NCBI RefSeq assembly: GCF_903944925.1
Contig: NZ_CAJATU010000170.1
Span: 62,001 to 126,000 of the forward strand
Direction of reading: 5' to 3'
DNA: 64,000 bases
Source of the DNA: an uncultured Rhodopila sp.
Lineage (GTDB): Bacteria > Pseudomonadota > Alphaproteobacteria > Acetobacterales > Acetobacteraceae
In this document: positions 1-11,773 of the stretch, one piece after another
Layout of the letters: each line of letters begins with the position of its first letter
Numbering within the stretch: the first letter of the stretch is position 1
Notes under the pieces: generated by a model
Database searches by the model: none
Told to the model about the DNA's origin: nothing
What the model saw: the letters and a program-made list of their open reading frames with translations, nothing else
Made by a program: the position numbers and the translations under genes

Positions 1-562
1 TGGCAGCGACATCTGGCGTTGCGGGCGCAGGGAACGCAACAGAAGGGCCGCGACTGTTGCCGGTTTTCGCGCGGTGTCGCGGTTTTGGTCTCGGGGCGCG
101 GTCGTCGCTCACGGTCCGGGCCGCACCGCCCGGCCGCGTACTGACCACGGTGTGCCTTGGCCGGCAAGCCGATCAAGCACTTGGAAAAGAACGCGCCTTA
201 CCCGCGTGGGTTGTCCGGGGGAAGCCGCTGGCCAGCGACCGGGCGCGACCCCGGCGCCTGGAATTCCGGTTGATCGACCAAGCCGCTTAGCTGACGGCGG
301 ACAAACGGTCCCGCCCGCTTGACTGCCCCCGCTCCGGTGGCATCAGGGCAACTCCGGTCCGGCTGGCTTCCCGACACCTCCGAAAAGCCTCGAAATCCAG
401 GCGCAAGGCCGCATGTGACTGCTTTGCAACAGTGTGGCTCAATCGATGCGCCGCCTCTCGCTATTGGCCGGCGAGGTGGGTATAGGGACTTCAGCGAATG
501 AGCGGGTCTTCGCATAAGTTCCGGACCTGTTGCGTGACGTAGATAAACTAAGGAGAGGTTGT
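1..562. other. Intergenic/unassigned left edge
   Basis: No gene can be supported here. The open frames overlap on both strands, begin without ribosome binding sites and encode Arg/Pro/Gly-rich low-complexity protein typical of GC-rich shadow frames. The last 30 bases hold an AT-richer patch (GATAAACTA) and the ribosome binding site AGGAGAGG of the porin gene that follows. Confidence 0.5.
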
Positions 563-1714
563 ATGAAATTCCGCAATGCTTTGGTGGCGGCCACGATGCT
601 GGCGCTGCCGCTCGCGGCCAACGCCCAGCCGGTGACGGGACTTTACGTTGGTGCCGGAGTTGGGCCTGACTTCCAGTTGAACACCGATGTCAAGAACCTG
701 CAGGTCGGCTCCGGACCGCTCGGCGGCCTGTCCACCTCCGGCAAAGAGAAATACAGCACCGGCTTCGCCGGCCTCGCCAGCGTCGGCTATGGCCTCGGCA
801 ACGGGTTCCGGGCTGAAGTTGAGGGCAACTATCGCCAGACCAACGGCAACGGCTTCACCGGATTCACCCGCTTTGGCGGCTTCAACGGCGGTGGCCAGCA
901 GCAAAAATATGGCGCCATGGTCAATGGCCTGTATGACTTCGTCGGCCTGATCCCGGTGGTTCAGCCCTATGTCGGCGCCGGCGTCGGCATTCAGTGGGTC
1001 GACAACAACACCCATGCCTATAACACCAACCAGGTGTCCGTCCGCGGGTTGACCTTCAATCCGGGCACGCTTGACGCCTCCAGCCAGGGCACCAAAGCGG
1101 TGTTCGCTTACCAGGCGATCATCGGTGCTGCGATTCCGATCGAGGCCGTTCCCGGTTTGGCTCTGACGGCTGAATATCGCTTCCTCGGCACGGCCGGCAA
1201 TCGTTCGCAGTCGGCGACCTGGTCGGGGCAGTCAACCACCGCGAAGACCGCCACAGCCGTTCCGGGCAACGCGCAATTTGGCCCGACCTACGACAACTCC
1301 ATCCTGTTCGGCGTGCGCTACAACTTCGGCGTCGCCCCGGCTCCGGTGGCTCCGGCTCCGGCAGCGGTTGCCCCGTCGCCGGTTTCCCGCTCCTACCTGG
1401 TGTTCTTCGATTGGGACAAGTACAGCCTGACCGAGCGCGCTCGCCAGATCGTCTCGGAAGCGGCGGCGAACTCGACCAAGGTGCAGTACACCCGGCTTGA
1501 GGTTAACGGCTACACCGACACGTCGGGCAGCGCCAAGTACAACATGGGCCTGTCCGTGCGTCGCGCCCAGGCCGTGGCTGCGGAACTGGTCAAGGACGGC
1601 GTGCCGAAGAGCGCCATCTCGATCCAGGGCTTCGGCGAAACCCACCTGCTGGTGCCGACCGGCCCGAACGTTCGTGAGCCGCAGAACCGCCGCGTCGAAA
1701 TCATCATCAAGTAG
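563..1714 (+). CDS. OmpA-family outer-membrane beta-barrel protein with C-terminal peptidoglycan-binding domain
   Basis: A 383-residue outer-membrane protein that probably tethers the outer membrane to peptidoglycan. Residues 1-21 are a signal peptide (MKFRNALVAATMLALPLAANA) ending in an A-N-A cleavage site. Residues about 23-260 alternate as in an eight-strand OmpA-like barrel (GLYVGAGVG start, GVRYNFG last strand). A Pro/Ala linker (APAPVAPAP) follows, then an OmpA C-terminal domain of about 110 residues with the diaminopimelate-binding pattern NGYTDTSGS and NRRVEIIIK at the end. An upstream in-frame ATG (530) exists, but AGGAGAGG sits 6 bases before the chosen ATG and only this start gives a clean signal peptide. 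Single gene, followed by a strong terminator. Confidence 0.93.
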   Translation: MKFRNALVAATMLALPLAANAQPVTGLYVGAGVGPDFQLNTDVKNLQVGSGPLGGLSTSGKEKYSTGFAGLASVGYGLGNGFRAEVEGNYRQTNGNGFTGFTRFGGFNGGGQQQKYGAMVNGLYDFVGLIPVVQPYVGAGVGIQWVDNNTHAYNTNQVSVRGLTFNPGTLDASSQGTKAVFAYQAIIGAAIPIEAVPGLALTAEYRFLGTAGNRSQSATWSGQSTTAKTATAVPGNAQFGPTYDNSILFGVRYNFGVAPAPVAPAPAAVAPSPVSRSYLVFFDWDKYSLTERARQIVSEAAANSTKVQYTRLEVNGYTDTSGSAKYNMGLSVRRAQAVAAELVKDGVPKSAISIQGFGETHLLVPTGPNVREPQNRRVEIIIK

Positions 1715-1739
1715 ATTTCGGATAACACGCGACAAGAAT

Positions 1740-1767
1740 GGGGCGCCTCCGGGCGCCCCTTTTTTTT
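1740..1767 (+). terminator. Rho-independent terminator of the ompA-family gene
   Basis: An 8-bp stem GGGGCGCC/GGCGCCCC with a 4-base loop is followed by eight T residues. It lies 26 bases after the porin stop codon. Confidence 0.93.
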
Positions 1768-1799
1768 GTCTTAGCCGGTTGCCTGCCGCGCGCCGATGG

Positions 1800-2213
1800 T
1801 CAGAACGAGCCGCAGACGTGCTCGACCGTCATGCCGACGCGTTGCTGCTGAAACCGGAGCTGGTACGCGCTCCGAATGCGATCGATCGCATCAAAGCTCG
1901 CCGGCGTGTCGGGCAGGGCCGCCAGCAGCACTTTGGTCGCCTCCCGGGTCGTCTTGTGCGTTACGGGATTCATCCACCCGCCGCCCGCATCGAACACCGT
2001 GAATCCGACGGGTAGATTAACCGCGATCGTGTCATCAATGAACTGACGCCACTCGGGTTCCGTCAGGTCGCCGCGCCGCGGAATCGCTGCTCCGAAGTAA
2101 AGGTCGAACAGCAGCAAGGGCGATCCGAAGCCGGGCGAACAGGATTGCGGCGCCGGTGCCGCGCAGCCGGACAGCGCCGCCAGCATCCCGCCGATACGCA
2201 CCGCTTTCAGCAT
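1800..2213 (-). CDS. DUF3574-type lipoprotein
   Basis: A 137-residue predicted lipoprotein. The start chosen gives MLKAVRIGGMLAALSGC, a short signal sequence whose lipobox (LSGC) places the lipid-modified Cys at about residue 17. The body contains the pattern of the DUF3574 family (LYFGAAIPRRG..., EWRQFIDD, PVGFTVFDAGGGW). The family is described only as secreted or lipoprotein of unknown function. It starts 13 bases after the stop of the dihydroorotase-like gene on the same strand, so it may be the last gene of the pyrB operon, although no functional link to pyrimidine synthesis is known. Confidence 0.75.
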   Translation of the reverse strand: MLKAVRIGGMLAALSGCAAPAPQSCSPGFGSPLLLFDLYFGAAIPRRGDLTEPEWRQFIDDTIAVNLPVGFTVFDAGGGWMNPVTHKTTREATKVLLAALPDTPASFDAIDRIRSAYQLRFQQQRVGMTVEHVCGSF

Positions 2214-2226
2214 CCCCGGCACAGGA

Positions 2227-3498
2227 TCAACCGAAAACCCGCTTGCCCCGCTTCCAGGTCCCGAGCACGACGCCCTCCAGCGCCCGGCCGTCGAACGGGG
2301 TGTTCTGCGCCTTGCCGGGCAGCTTGCCGGCATCCACTTTCCAGATCCGGTCCGGCTCGAACAGGCACAAATCGGCCGGCGCGCCGCGCGCGATGCGTCC
2401 CGCCTCGATGCCGAGCAGCGCCGCCGGCTTTGCCGTCAGCAGGTCGATCGCCGCCGCCAACGGAAGCGATCCGTTGTGCACCTGCGCCAACGTCACCGCC
2501 AGCAAGGTCGCCAGGCCGGACCCGCCGGCCGAGGCCAGCGCGAACGGCAGGCGCTTGTCGTCCACATCGCGCGGCTGATGATCGGAGGCCACCGCATCCA
2601 CCGTCCCATCCGCCAGCCCCGCCACCACCGCCCGCCGATCGGCTTCCTTGCGGAGAGGGGGGGAGAGTTTGGCGTAGCTGCGGAAGTCGCCGATGGAGGT
2701 CTCGTTCAGGTCGAAATACGGCGGTGCGGTATCGCAGGTGACGTGCAGGCCGGCCGCCTTGGCCGGGCGGATCAGCCCCAGCGCCTCGCCCGTCGAGACA
2801 TGCGCGAAATGCACCGCCCCGCCGGTCAACTCCGCCAGACGGATATCGCGCGCGACCATCAAGGCTTCGGCCGCCGCCGGAATGCCGGGCAGGCCGAGCC
2901 GGGTCGACTGTTCGCTTTCGGTCGCGGCGCCTCCGGCGGCAAGCGACGGGTCTTCGGGGTGCTGTACGATCCGCGCGTTGAAGCCGCGCGCATAGGACAG
3001 TGCCAGCCGCATCAGCCGGGCCGAGGCGACGGGCTTGAGGCCATCGGTGAAGGCGACCGCGCCGGCCTCGCACAGCAGGCCGAATTCGGCGAGTTCCTCG
3101 CCGCGGCAGCCTTTGGTCACGGCGCCGTAGGGCAGGATCGTCAGGCTGCCGGTTGCCTCGCCCTTGCTGCGCAGCCACTGCACCAGCGCCGGATCGTCGA
3201 TCGCCGGCTGGGTGTCGGGCAGGGCGGCCAGGGTGGTGATACCGCCAGCCGCCGCGGCGATGGCGGCCGAGGCGATCGTCTCGCGGTATTCCGCGCCGGG
3301 TTCGCCGAGCGCGACGCGCATATCGACCAGGCCGGGGCAGAGGATGGCGGTGTCCGCTTCGATCACGGTGGCGCCGTCCGGGCGGCCGAGCGAGGCGCCG
3401 AAATCGGCGATCAGGCCGTCGCGCACCAGCAGGTCGCCGGCAAGATCGACCCCGGAGCCGATGATGCGGACGCCGGAGAACAGCGTGTCAGGGTTCAT
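2227..3498 (-). CDS. pyrX: PyrC'/PyrX: dihydroorotase-like, probably non-catalytic partner of aspartate transcarbamoylase
   Basis: A 423-residue type I dihydroorotase-family protein. The fold is intact (start [37 protein letters not shown] end), but the metal-binding HxH of active enzymes (PGLVDxHxHLREPG) reads [14 protein letters not shown], so both histidines are replaced by Arg and Ala. The usual MPNT motif reads LPDT. In pseudomonads and some other bacteria such an inactive PyrC' is fused into a dodecamer with PyrB and is needed for its assembly; the same role is inferred here. Its ATG overlaps the end of pyrB by 11 bases, which suggests coupled translation. Databases may simply call it dihydroorotase pyrC. 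Confidence 0.85.
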   Translation of the reverse strand: MNPDTLFSGVRIIGSGVDLAGDLLVRDGLIADFGASLGRPDGATVIEADTAILCPGLVDMRVALGEPGAEYRETIASAAIAAAAGGITTLAALPDTQPAIDDPALVQWLRSKGEATGSLTILPYGAVTKGCRGEELAEFGLLCEAGAVAFTDGLKPVASARLMRLALSYARGFNARIVQHPEDPSLAAGGAATESEQSTRLGLPGIPAAAEALMVARDIRLAELTGGAVHFAHVSTGEALGLIRPAKAAGLHVTCDTAPPYFDLNETSIGDFRSYAKLSPPLRKEADRRAVVAGLADGTVDAVASDHQPRDVDDKRLPFALASAGGSGLATLLAVTLAQVHNGSLPLAAAIDLLTAKPAALLGIEAGRIARGAPADLCLFEPDRIWKVDAGKLPGKAQNTPFDGRALEGVVLGTWKRGKRVFG

Positions 3499-4426
3499 TC
3501 CGGCCGTGCCCCTGCGACAGGATGTCCAGCACCGCCATGCGGACGGCGACACCCATCTCGACCTGCTCCTTGATCACGCTGTGCAGCGCGTCATCGGCCA
3601 CCGCGCTGTCGATCTCCACGCCGCGGTTCATCGGGCCGGGATGCATGACGATGGCGTCGGGCTTGGCCCGGGCCAGCTTCGCCTTGTCCAGGCCGTAGAA
3701 GCGGAAATATTCGCGCGCGCTGGGCACCAGGCCGCGCGACATCCGCTCCCGTTGCAGCCGCAGCATCATGACGACGTCGGCCCCGGCGAGGCCTTCCGCC
3801 ATCTGATGGAATACCGTCACGCCCAGATCGGCGATCTCGGCCGGGATTAGCGTGGGCGGACCGACGACGCGGACCTGGCAGCCCATCGTGGTCAGCAGGT
3901 GGATGTTGGAGCGGGCGACCCGGGAATGCGCTATGTCGCCGCAGATCGCCACTGTCAGGCCGGCGATGCGGCCCTTGCGGCGCTTGATGGTCAGCGCGTC
4001 GAGCAGCGCCTGGGTGGGATGCTCGCGCGTGCCGTCGCCGGCGTTGATCACCGCGGCATCGACGATCTGCGCCAGCAGGTTGGGCGCCCCGGACTGGTCG
4101 TGCCGCACCACCAGCAGGTCGCAATGCATGGCGTTCAGGGTGGCGGCGGTGTCGATCAGGGTCTCGCCCTTGTTCACCGAGGAGGAGGAGACCGCCATGT
4201 TGATCACGTCCGCCCCGAGTCGCTTGCCGGCGAGTTCGAAGCTGGTGCGGGTGCGCGTGCTGTCCTCGAAGAACAGGTTGATCAGGGTGCGGCCGCGCAG
4301 CAGGTCGCGCTGGGTCTTGCCGGAGCGGTTGAGCAGGACATAGCTCTCCGCGAGGTCGAGCAATTGGCTGATCGCGGGCGGTTCCAGCCCTTCGATCGCC
4401 AGGAGATGTTTCTGCCGGTAGAACAC
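3488..4426 (-). CDS. pyrB: Aspartate carbamoyltransferase catalytic subunit
   Basis: Catalyses carbamoyl phosphate + aspartate to N-carbamoyl aspartate, the second step of UMP synthesis. Diagnostic motifs are [13 protein letters not shown] (carbamoyl-phosphate loop), [33 protein letters not shown] and [12 protein letters not shown]. Length from the chosen GTG is 312 residues, normal for the family. The start is uncertain: the frame is open for another 169 codons upstream, but that extension is low-complexity and would run antisense into the neighbouring glycosyltransferase gene; GTG at 4465 is an alternative (325 residues). The gene is followed at once by pyrX, giving a pyrBC' operon. Confidence 0.9.
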   Translation of the reverse strand: MFYRQKHLLAIEGLEPPAISQLLDLAESYVLLNRSGKTQRDLLRGRTLINLFFEDSTRTRTSFELAGKRLGADVINMAVSSSSVNKGETLIDTAATLNAMHCDLLVVRHDQSGAPNLLAQIVDAAVINAGDGTREHPTQALLDALTIKRRKGRIAGLTVAICGDIAHSRVARSNIHLLTTMGCQVRVVGPPTLIPAEIADLGVTVFHQMAEGLAGADVVMMLRLQRERMSRGLVPSAREYFRFYGLDKAKLARAKPDAIVMHPGPMNRGVEIDSAVADDALHSVIKEQVEMGVAVRMAVLDILSQGHGRNEP

Positions 4427-4589
4427 GCCGCTTCGTTGCAGCAACAGGCGGCCGGCGTCAACCACGGGATGCGGCAAGGGGATGTGCCTGACCGCTGCGC
4501 TGGCGCAATTGGTGCGGGCATGGAAGCGCGGCCTTGCTGATAACTTGGCGAACGGCCTATAGCCTGAGCGGTGCAGCAGGGTGGCGGTC

Positions 4590-5465
4590 ATGACTTCTTC
4601 CGTCGGCATCGGAATCATCACGCATAACCGCAAGGACGCTGTTCGCGTCACGATCGAACGCGTGCGGCGGCATACGCAAGAGCCGGGTGCCGTGATGGTC
4701 GTTGCGGATGACGGATCGTCGGACGGTACCGCGGAGATGCTGTGCGACATGCGCGTGCCCGTGGTGACCGGCGTCCGGATGGGAGTCGCCTGGAACAAGA
4801 ACCGCGCCTTGTTCCTGCTGTGCCAGATATTGCAGTGCGAGTCGGCGATCCTGCTGGAGGACGACACCTGCCCGTCCGCGCCGGGGTGGGAGCAGCCATG
4901 GATGCAGGCCGTGGCGCGATGGGGCCATGTCAACTTCGCACCCCCGTTCTACGACGAACAGTTCATCGTTTCTGGTGCCGGAACCCCGGATGACCCGCTG
5001 CTGTCGAAAATCGTCACCGCGCAATGCTCCGCCTTTTCCGCGACGGCGATCGCCTATGGCGGATACTACGATTCGCGGTTCCAGGGGTTCGGCCATGAGC
5101 ATGTTGAGCATACCAGGCGGCTTGTGCGCATCGGCTACGGCGGCACCGACAGGCGAGTCGACGGGGTCGAGGAGGTGCGGTGGCGCATGCTGCGCGGCGA
5201 CCTGGAGATGCAGCAGGTTCCATCCACCGTCAATGCGGAGGAGTTGCAGCGCAACTGGACGCTGGCGCAGACGCTGATGGCGACCGAAGGCTACCGGGCG
5301 CCGTGGCAGACGGACCAGGAGATGCGCCAGTTCCGTGATGAGATCGACGGCGCCATGGTGGACGGTCCCGACCGGTTTCTGATCCGGCCGCGGGGACGCC
5401 AGCCTGACAGCCCGCCGGCAGTGACCCGGCAGGGGATCCTGGCGCGATGGTTCAAGCGCGCATGA
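4590..5465 (+). CDS. Family 2-type glycosyltransferase
   Basis: A 291-residue cytoplasmic protein with a GT-A fold signature: [11 protein letters not shown] at the N-terminus, [10 protein letters not shown] (nucleotide-sugar binding) at about residue 40, and a DxD-like LLEDDTCP at about residue 90. There are no membrane segments. The substrate cannot be read from the sequence. GTG at 4581 is an alternative start; ATG 4590 is preferred because AGCAGG lies about 10 bases before it. It is divergent from pyrB and is followed 39 bases later by a methyltransferase, so the two may act together on a surface glycan. Confidence 0.8.
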   Translation: MTSSVGIGIITHNRKDAVRVTIERVRRHTQEPGAVMVVADDGSSDGTAEMLCDMRVPVVTGVRMGVAWNKNRALFLLCQILQCESAILLEDDTCPSAPGWEQPWMQAVARWGHVNFAPPFYDEQFIVSGAGTPDDPLLSKIVTAQCSAFSATAIAYGGYYDSRFQGFGHEHVEHTRRLVRIGYGGTDRRVDGVEEVRWRMLRGDLEMQQVPSTVNAEELQRNWTLAQTLMATEGYRAPWQTDQEMRQFRDEIDGAMVDGPDRFLIRPRGRQPDSPPAVTRQGILARWFKRA

Positions 5466-5504
5466 TAGGATTGGCCGCCACCATGCTCCACCCGGCACCA
5501 TAAT

Positions 5505-6458
5505 ATGCGCAGTGTGAAGATCGACCATCTGGCGACCCGGGAGACGTTTGAGGAGAAGGCCTACCTTGCCGCCAACCCCGACGTTGCCGCCGCGGTGGCG
5601 GCGCACGCCGGGCTGACGACCGGCCGGCAGCATTTCGACACCTACGGCATGCATGAGAACCGGCGGATTCGCCTGACCAAGCCGATCAAGGCGCTGCGGC
5701 GCAGGAAGCTGGCGCGTTTGATGCCGCATCTGCGCACCGACATGCCGTGCGTGCGCCGCGGCGACACGTTCGACTTCCTGACGGATGCCCTGCGCGAAGA
5801 GGGCTCCATCGTCGGCACCGATGCTGTTTCCGCCAACCCGTACCCGACCGCGGCGCTGGAGATGATCGGCAGGCACCCGGACGGGCTGATCCTGGACTGC
5901 GGTGCCGGTCTGCGGGATATCTATTACGACGGCGTCGTCAATTTCGAGATCGTCCCCTACGACACCACCGACATTGTCGGCATCGGCGAGCGCCTGCCGT
6001 TTCGTGACCACTGCTTCGACGGCGTCATCACCCTCGCGGTGTTGGAACATGTGCGGGATCCCTTCGCCTGCGCGCGGGAGATTATCCGTGTGCTGAAACC
6101 GGGCGGGGAATTGCTGGCCAATGTCCCGTTCCTGCAGCCGCTGCACGGCTACCCGCATCACTACTACAACATGACGCACCTGGGGCTGCGGGCATTGTTC
6201 GAGCCGGCGCTGATCGTCGATGAGGTGCTGGTCCCGCCCGAAGGGCTGCCGATATGGACGCTGACCTGGTTCCTGAGGAGCTGGGCGGCCGGGCTGCCGG
6301 AGCCAGCCAAGACCGAGTTCCTTTCGCTCAATGTGGGTGAGCTCCTGTCGGAACCGCCGGACCTGCTGGATCGTCCCTGGTTAAGAAACCTGTCGCCCGA
6401 GGCGACGATCGAGCTCGCGTCCCTGTTCTCGCTCCGCGGGCGGGCACCGCCGGCGTAA
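5505..6458 (+). CDS. SAM-dependent methyltransferase (class I, Methyltransf_11 type)
   Basis: A 317-residue protein. The N-terminus (FEEKAYLAANPDVAAAV, then HFDTYGMHENR) is a short module often found at the start of glycan-associated glycosyltransferases and methyltransferases. The central part is a Rossmann-type methyltransferase: LILDCGAG (motif I), LPFRDHCFDGVITLAVLEHVRDP (motifs II-III, numbered about 165-187) and IIRVLKPGGEL. It may modify a sugar or lipid made with the adjacent glycosyltransferase; the substrate is unknown. A bidirectional terminator follows. Confidence 0.8.
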   Translation: MRSVKIDHLATRETFEEKAYLAANPDVAAAVAAHAGLTTGRQHFDTYGMHENRRIRLTKPIKALRRRKLARLMPHLRTDMPCVRRGDTFDFLTDALREEGSIVGTDAVSANPYPTAALEMIGRHPDGLILDCGAGLRDIYYDGVVNFEIVPYDTTDIVGIGERLPFRDHCFDGVITLAVLEHVRDPFACAREIIRVLKPGGELLANVPFLQPLHGYPHHYYNMTHLGLRALFEPALIVDEVLVPPEGLPIWTLTWFLRSWAAGLPEPAKTEFLSLNVGELLSEPPDLLDRPWLRNLSPEATIELASLFSLRGRAPPA

Positions 6459-6486
6459 GTGCTCAAGACCGTCATGGCCCAAACGA

Positions 6487-6514
6487 AAAGAGGCGACCCG
6501 AAGGTCGCCTCTTT
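6487..6514. terminator. Bidirectional terminator between convergent genes
   Basis: A perfect 12-bp inverted repeat, AAAGAGGCGACC and GGTCGCCTCTTT, separated by CGAA. The A/T ends give a U-tract in both directions. It sits between the methyltransferase (+) and ftsH (-). Confidence 0.9.
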
Positions 6515-6522
6515 ACCAATCG

Positions 6523-8442
<1,920 letters not shown>

Positions 8443-8605
8443 GTGTTTTTGCTCACGTTCTCAGTCCGTCAGGGGCGCCGACCAATCGCTGGGACACGAC
8501 CGGCTGGCTGTGCAGCCATACATAGTGTGCGGAACCGAACCTACATCCCCGCCAAGGCAGGATGCTCCACCAAGCCTGCGGGAACAACAACCCCTCGGCC
8601 GCTTC

Positions 8606-8622
8606 GCCGCCCTTTAGGCGGC
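8606..8622 (-). terminator. Stem-loop immediately after tilS
   Basis: GCCGCC and GGCGGC (5-base loop) lie 6 bases beyond the tilS stop codon. There is no U-tract on the minus strand, so it may be a processing or pausing structure between tilS and ftsH rather than a true terminator. Confidence 0.4.
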
Positions 8623-8627
8623 TAAAA

Positions 8628-9944
8628 TCAGGCCCCCGGCACAAAGCACGGATCGGAATGCGCGGGGGCAAACATGAAGGTCATTTGTACGTCATCCTCG
8701 CGCAATGCATAGCCTAAATGCGGCACGGAAGCCACAACTTTACCAAATCGGATCGCCGGGAGCGTCCGCAGCACCGCCGACGGCAGTTTGCTGAGGCTGC
8801 GGAACCGCGCCGCATCGTCGCCCAGCTTGCCGATTGTTGCGCCATCCACCGAGCCGCGCTGCACGTCGAGGCGGAAGCGGTTGTCCCAAACCGCCCCGGG
8901 CGCCGCCGGGATCGGCCCGGCGATGGCGGATTCCTCCCGCACGGCCAGCCAACCCTCCCCGAGCCGACCGGCGGCCATGATCCGCACCCCGGCCAAGGTC
9001 GCCGGACCCGGTTTCGCCGCGATATCGGAAAGTTGCGCAAGCGCGGGCGGATAGGCTGCGCCGCCAATGATTTGCAGCAGGCTGGCCAAGGCGGCTTCGC
9101 TGATGCGGCCGGGCGATAGCAGGGCGTAGCCTTCCGGCCGGATCTCCGCGCGGGCGGCGAGTTCGGCGGCGGTTTCGGCTGCTTCCGCGGCGCGCAGCCG
9201 CCCGATTGCGGCGATGGCGTCCAGCAGTGCCGGGATCGCTTCGGGAGACATGTGGTCGGCGAGCAGGCGCCGCAGCCGGGGGCGCAGCGCCCGGAGATCG
9301 CGGTTGGACGGGTCCTCGACCCAGCCAATGCCGCGTTCGGTCAAGTACTGGCGCAGCGATGCCGGGGCGATGCCGAGCAGCGGTCGCAGCAGTCGAATGC
9401 CATGCGTTTCACGCATTGCAGACATGCCGGCCAGTCCGTGCGTGTGGCTGCCGCGCAGGACCCGCATCGCCACGGTTTCGACCTGGTCGCCGGCATGGTG
9501 GCCGAGCAGCAGATGATCAAGCCCCGCTTCCCGGCAGGCATCGCACAGCACCTGGTAGCGCATGATGCGCGCGCGCTCCGCCAACGCCGGGCCGCGGTCC
9601 AGAGTGGTCAGCGCCAGCAGGCGGGCCGGGATGCCGATGTCACCGAGCCGGTCGATGGTGGTCGCGGCTTCTTTGGCGGAGTCCGGCCGCAGACCGTGGT
9701 CGACTACAAGGGCGAGGACGGAGCCGCCGCGGTCGCGGGTCCAGTCCCGCGCCAGGATTGCCAGCGCCATGCTGTCCGCGCCCCCGGAGACTGCGAGAGC
9801 GAGATGGGGCGTGTCCGGCGCACAGTCCCGACCTGGCGCCTGTCTCACCGTCATGGCCGGACGGTGAGCCGCGCCTGAAGGCATCTCAAACCGCCACAGC
9901 CGATCCATCGCCGCCGCGAAGGACGCTGTGACGGACGCGGTCAC
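8628..9944 (-). CDS. tilS: tRNA(Ile)-lysidine synthase
   Basis: A 438-residue cytoplasmic enzyme that converts C34 of the CAU-anticodon tRNA-Ile to lysidine using ATP and lysine. The PP-loop motif ALAVSGGADSMAL is at about residues 49-61, followed by VVDHGLRPDS and LLGHHAGDQVET, all typical of TilS. The rest is a variable C-terminal region. The start lies 7 bases after the stop of cpoB, and both genes read in the same direction, so co-transcription is likely. Confidence 0.95.
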   Translation of the reverse strand: MTASVTASFAAAMDRLWRFEMPSGAAHRPAMTVRQAPGRDCAPDTPHLALAVSGGADSMALAILARDWTRDRGGSVLALVVDHGLRPDSAKEAATTIDRLGDIGIPARLLALTTLDRGPALAERARIMRYQVLCDACREAGLDHLLLGHHAGDQVETVAMRVLRGSHTHGLAGMSAMRETHGIRLLRPLLGIAPASLRQYLTERGIGWVEDPSNRDLRALRPRLRRLLADHMSPEAIPALLDAIAAIGRLRAAEAAETAAELAARAEIRPEGYALLSPGRISEAALASLLQIIGGAAYPPALAQLSDIAAKPGPATLAGVRIMAAGRLGEGWLAVREESAIAGPIPAAPGAVWDNRFRLDVQRGSVDGATIGKLGDDAARFRSLSKLPSAVLRTLPAIRFGKVVASVPHLGYALREDDVQMTFMFAPAHSDPCFVPGA

Positions 9945-9951
9945 CGGAAGC

Positions 9952-10803
9952 CTACCGGCAGGCGGCCCGCTGCGATGCAGCGGCCATGCCGTCGCGGATA
10001 TCCGGCCGCAGCGTAGGGAAATCGCTTCTCAGACGACCCAGCGTGTCGCACGATGCCTTCTTCTCATTGATCGCCGCCAGCGCGTTGGCCAGACCCAGCA
10101 GCGCATCCTGCGCGTGAACGCCCTTGCGCGAGCGGTTATACGCATCGTCATAGGCGATCGCCGCCTGCGCATACTGCTTCTGCCCGGACAGCGACTGCGC
10201 CAGCAGCAACTGCGCATCATACGCTCGCGGTGAGGTGCGATTGGCAAGCACCTCGCGCGCCGACGCCTCGGCCGCCATGTAATCCCGCCGCGCCAGCGCC
10301 GCATTGCCCTCCTGCAAGGCCAGTTCCGGCGTCCGCTTCACGGGAGCCGCTGGCGGCGGCGGCGGTGCAGCCACCGGCGGCGCGCTCCGCGGCACCGCCC
10401 CGGGCGGCGGCGGCGCAGCGCCACCGCCCTGCGGATTGACCTGGAACGCCAGGTCGTCGATCCGCTTGTTCAAATCGGCACCCTGCCGCTGCAACCCGTT
10501 CTGCGTCTCATCGATGCGTCCACGCAACTGGCGCACCTGCTCCTCCAGCGAGTCCACCCGGGTCAGCAACTGCGCCACCAGGTCGCCGGACACCGCGGGA
10601 GCCGGCGCATAGGCCGGCGCCCTGGCAGGTGCTCCGCCGCCGCGGGCGATCTGGTCCTGCAGCGCCCGCAGATCCTGCCGTAGCTGATAGATCTGGTTCT
10701 GCAGCGCGATCCCTTCGCGGCTGTCCACCTGCGCGAAAGCAGGACCCGGCGGCTGAGCCAGCAATACCATAGCGACGACAAGACAAGCACCGGCGGAGCG
10801 CAT
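9952..10803 (-). CDS. cpoB: Cell division coordinator CpoB (YbgF), Tol-Pal associated
   Basis: A 283-residue periplasmic protein. Residues 1-24 form a signal peptide ending AFA. Residues about 28-125 contain a coiled coil (LQNQIYQLRQDLRALQDQ, LTRVDSLEEQVRQLRGRI), followed by a Pro/Ala-rich linker and a C-terminal TPR domain (ALQEGNAALARRDYMAAE..., LLLAQSLSGQKQYAQAA). CpoB links peptidoglycan synthesis to Tol-driven outer-membrane constriction. In most relatives it lies next to pal and tolB; here the gene upstream is speE, so the tol-pal genes must lie elsewhere or the cluster has been split. Confidence 0.92.
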   Translation of the reverse strand: MRSAGACLVVAMVLLAQPPGPAFAQVDSREGIALQNQIYQLRQDLRALQDQIARGGGAPARAPAYAPAPAVSGDLVAQLLTRVDSLEEQVRQLRGRIDETQNGLQRQGADLNKRIDDLAFQVNPQGGGAAPPPPGAVPRSAPPVAAPPPPPAAPVKRTPELALQEGNAALARRDYMAAEASAREVLANRTSPRAYDAQLLLAQSLSGQKQYAQAAIAYDDAYNRSRKGVHAQDALLGLANALAAINEKKASCDTLGRLRSDFPTLRPDIRDGMAAASQRAACR

Positions 10804-10889
10804 GCGACTTCCTCAAAACGTGATGCAACCCGGATGGCCCATCACCGCGGCAGCTTAATGGCAGGGTCGATACGATGTCGCCCGGATTC

Positions 10890-11759
10890 TCAGCCGGCCG
10901 GTAAATGCCGCGCGATATAGGGCGGGAGATTGAACGCCCCGGTGTGAATTTCCGGAGTCCAGTACTGCGTCGTTCCGAGTATCCCGGCCGCCGCCGCCCG
11001 CGCCCGGATCGTCTCCAGCGGGGTCGCGGCCAAAGTCGGGTCCTTCGCCGCCCAGCCCAGAGTCATCAAGCCGCCGACATATGTAGGGACAGCCGCGACA
11101 TACGCGGTGACATGCCGGAAGAACTGCCGCCGCCGCGCGCTGGTGTCATGCAGTTCGTCCGCCTGCATGAACGGCACGCCGCACTGGTTCACCACCAGAC
11201 CCCGACCGGTCAGGATCCTTGCGCAGTTGCGGTAGAAATCGTCCGTGAACAGAACTTCACCCACGCCGATGGGGTCGGTTGAGTCGACGATGATCGCATC
11301 GAACGATGCGTCCGCCGCGCGCTTCACGTAGTCGATGCCGTCGCCGACGATCACCTCGGCCCGCTTGTCGGTCCAGGCGCCCCCGGCGATGCCGGGCAGG
11401 AATTCCTTCGCCAAACGAATGACTTCGCCATCGATTTCCACCATGACCGCGCGCTTCACGCCCGGGTGCTGCAGGACCCGGCGCAGCACGCCGCCATCGC
11501 CGGCGCCGATAATGAGAACCGTCTCGGCCGAACCGTGCGCCAGCAGCGGCACATGGGTCAGCATCTCCTGGTAGACGAACTCATCGGCCTCGGTGATCTG
11601 GATCGCGCCGTCCAGCACCATCACCCGGCCGTGACCGGCGCTTTCGAAGATCGCGATGTCCTGGAATTCGCTTTGCACCCGCGCCAGCTCGCGCACGACA
11701 CGGAAACGCTGGCCCCAATCGGGATACAGCGTCTCATTGATCCAGCTATCGGTGGCCAT
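10890..11759 (-). CDS. speE: Spermidine synthase (polyamine aminopropyltransferase)
   Basis: A 289-residue enzyme that transfers the aminopropyl group of decarboxylated SAM to putrescine. Motifs are WINETLYPDWGQRF at the start, VMVLDGAIQITEADEFVYQEM, LIIGAGDGGVLRRVLQHP (decarboxylated-SAM binding) and IIVDSTDPIGVGEVLF (catalytic Asp). It follows speD, which makes the aminopropyl donor, so the two form a functional pair on the minus strand. Confidence 0.97.
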   Translation of the reverse strand: MATDSWINETLYPDWGQRFRVVRELARVQSEFQDIAIFESAGHGRVMVLDGAIQITEADEFVYQEMLTHVPLLAHGSAETVLIIGAGDGGVLRRVLQHPGVKRAVMVEIDGEVIRLAKEFLPGIAGGAWTDKRAEVIVGDGIDYVKRAADASFDAIIVDSTDPIGVGEVLFTDDFYRNCARILTGRGLVVNQCGVPFMQADELHDTSARRRQFFRHVTAYVAAVPTYVGGLMTLGWAAKDPTLAATPLETIRARAAAAGILGTTQYWTPEIHTGAFNLPPYIARHLPAG

Positions 11760-11773
11760 TCACGTGCTCCATG

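Noticed and set aside
1-515. ORFs of 60-105 codons at the left edge
   Set aside because: Overlap each other on both strands, low complexity, no start signals.
4427-4933. N-terminal extension of pyrB (up to 169 extra codons)
   Set aside because: Low-complexity, not typical of the family, and antisense to the start of the glycosyltransferase; frame openness is explained by high GC.
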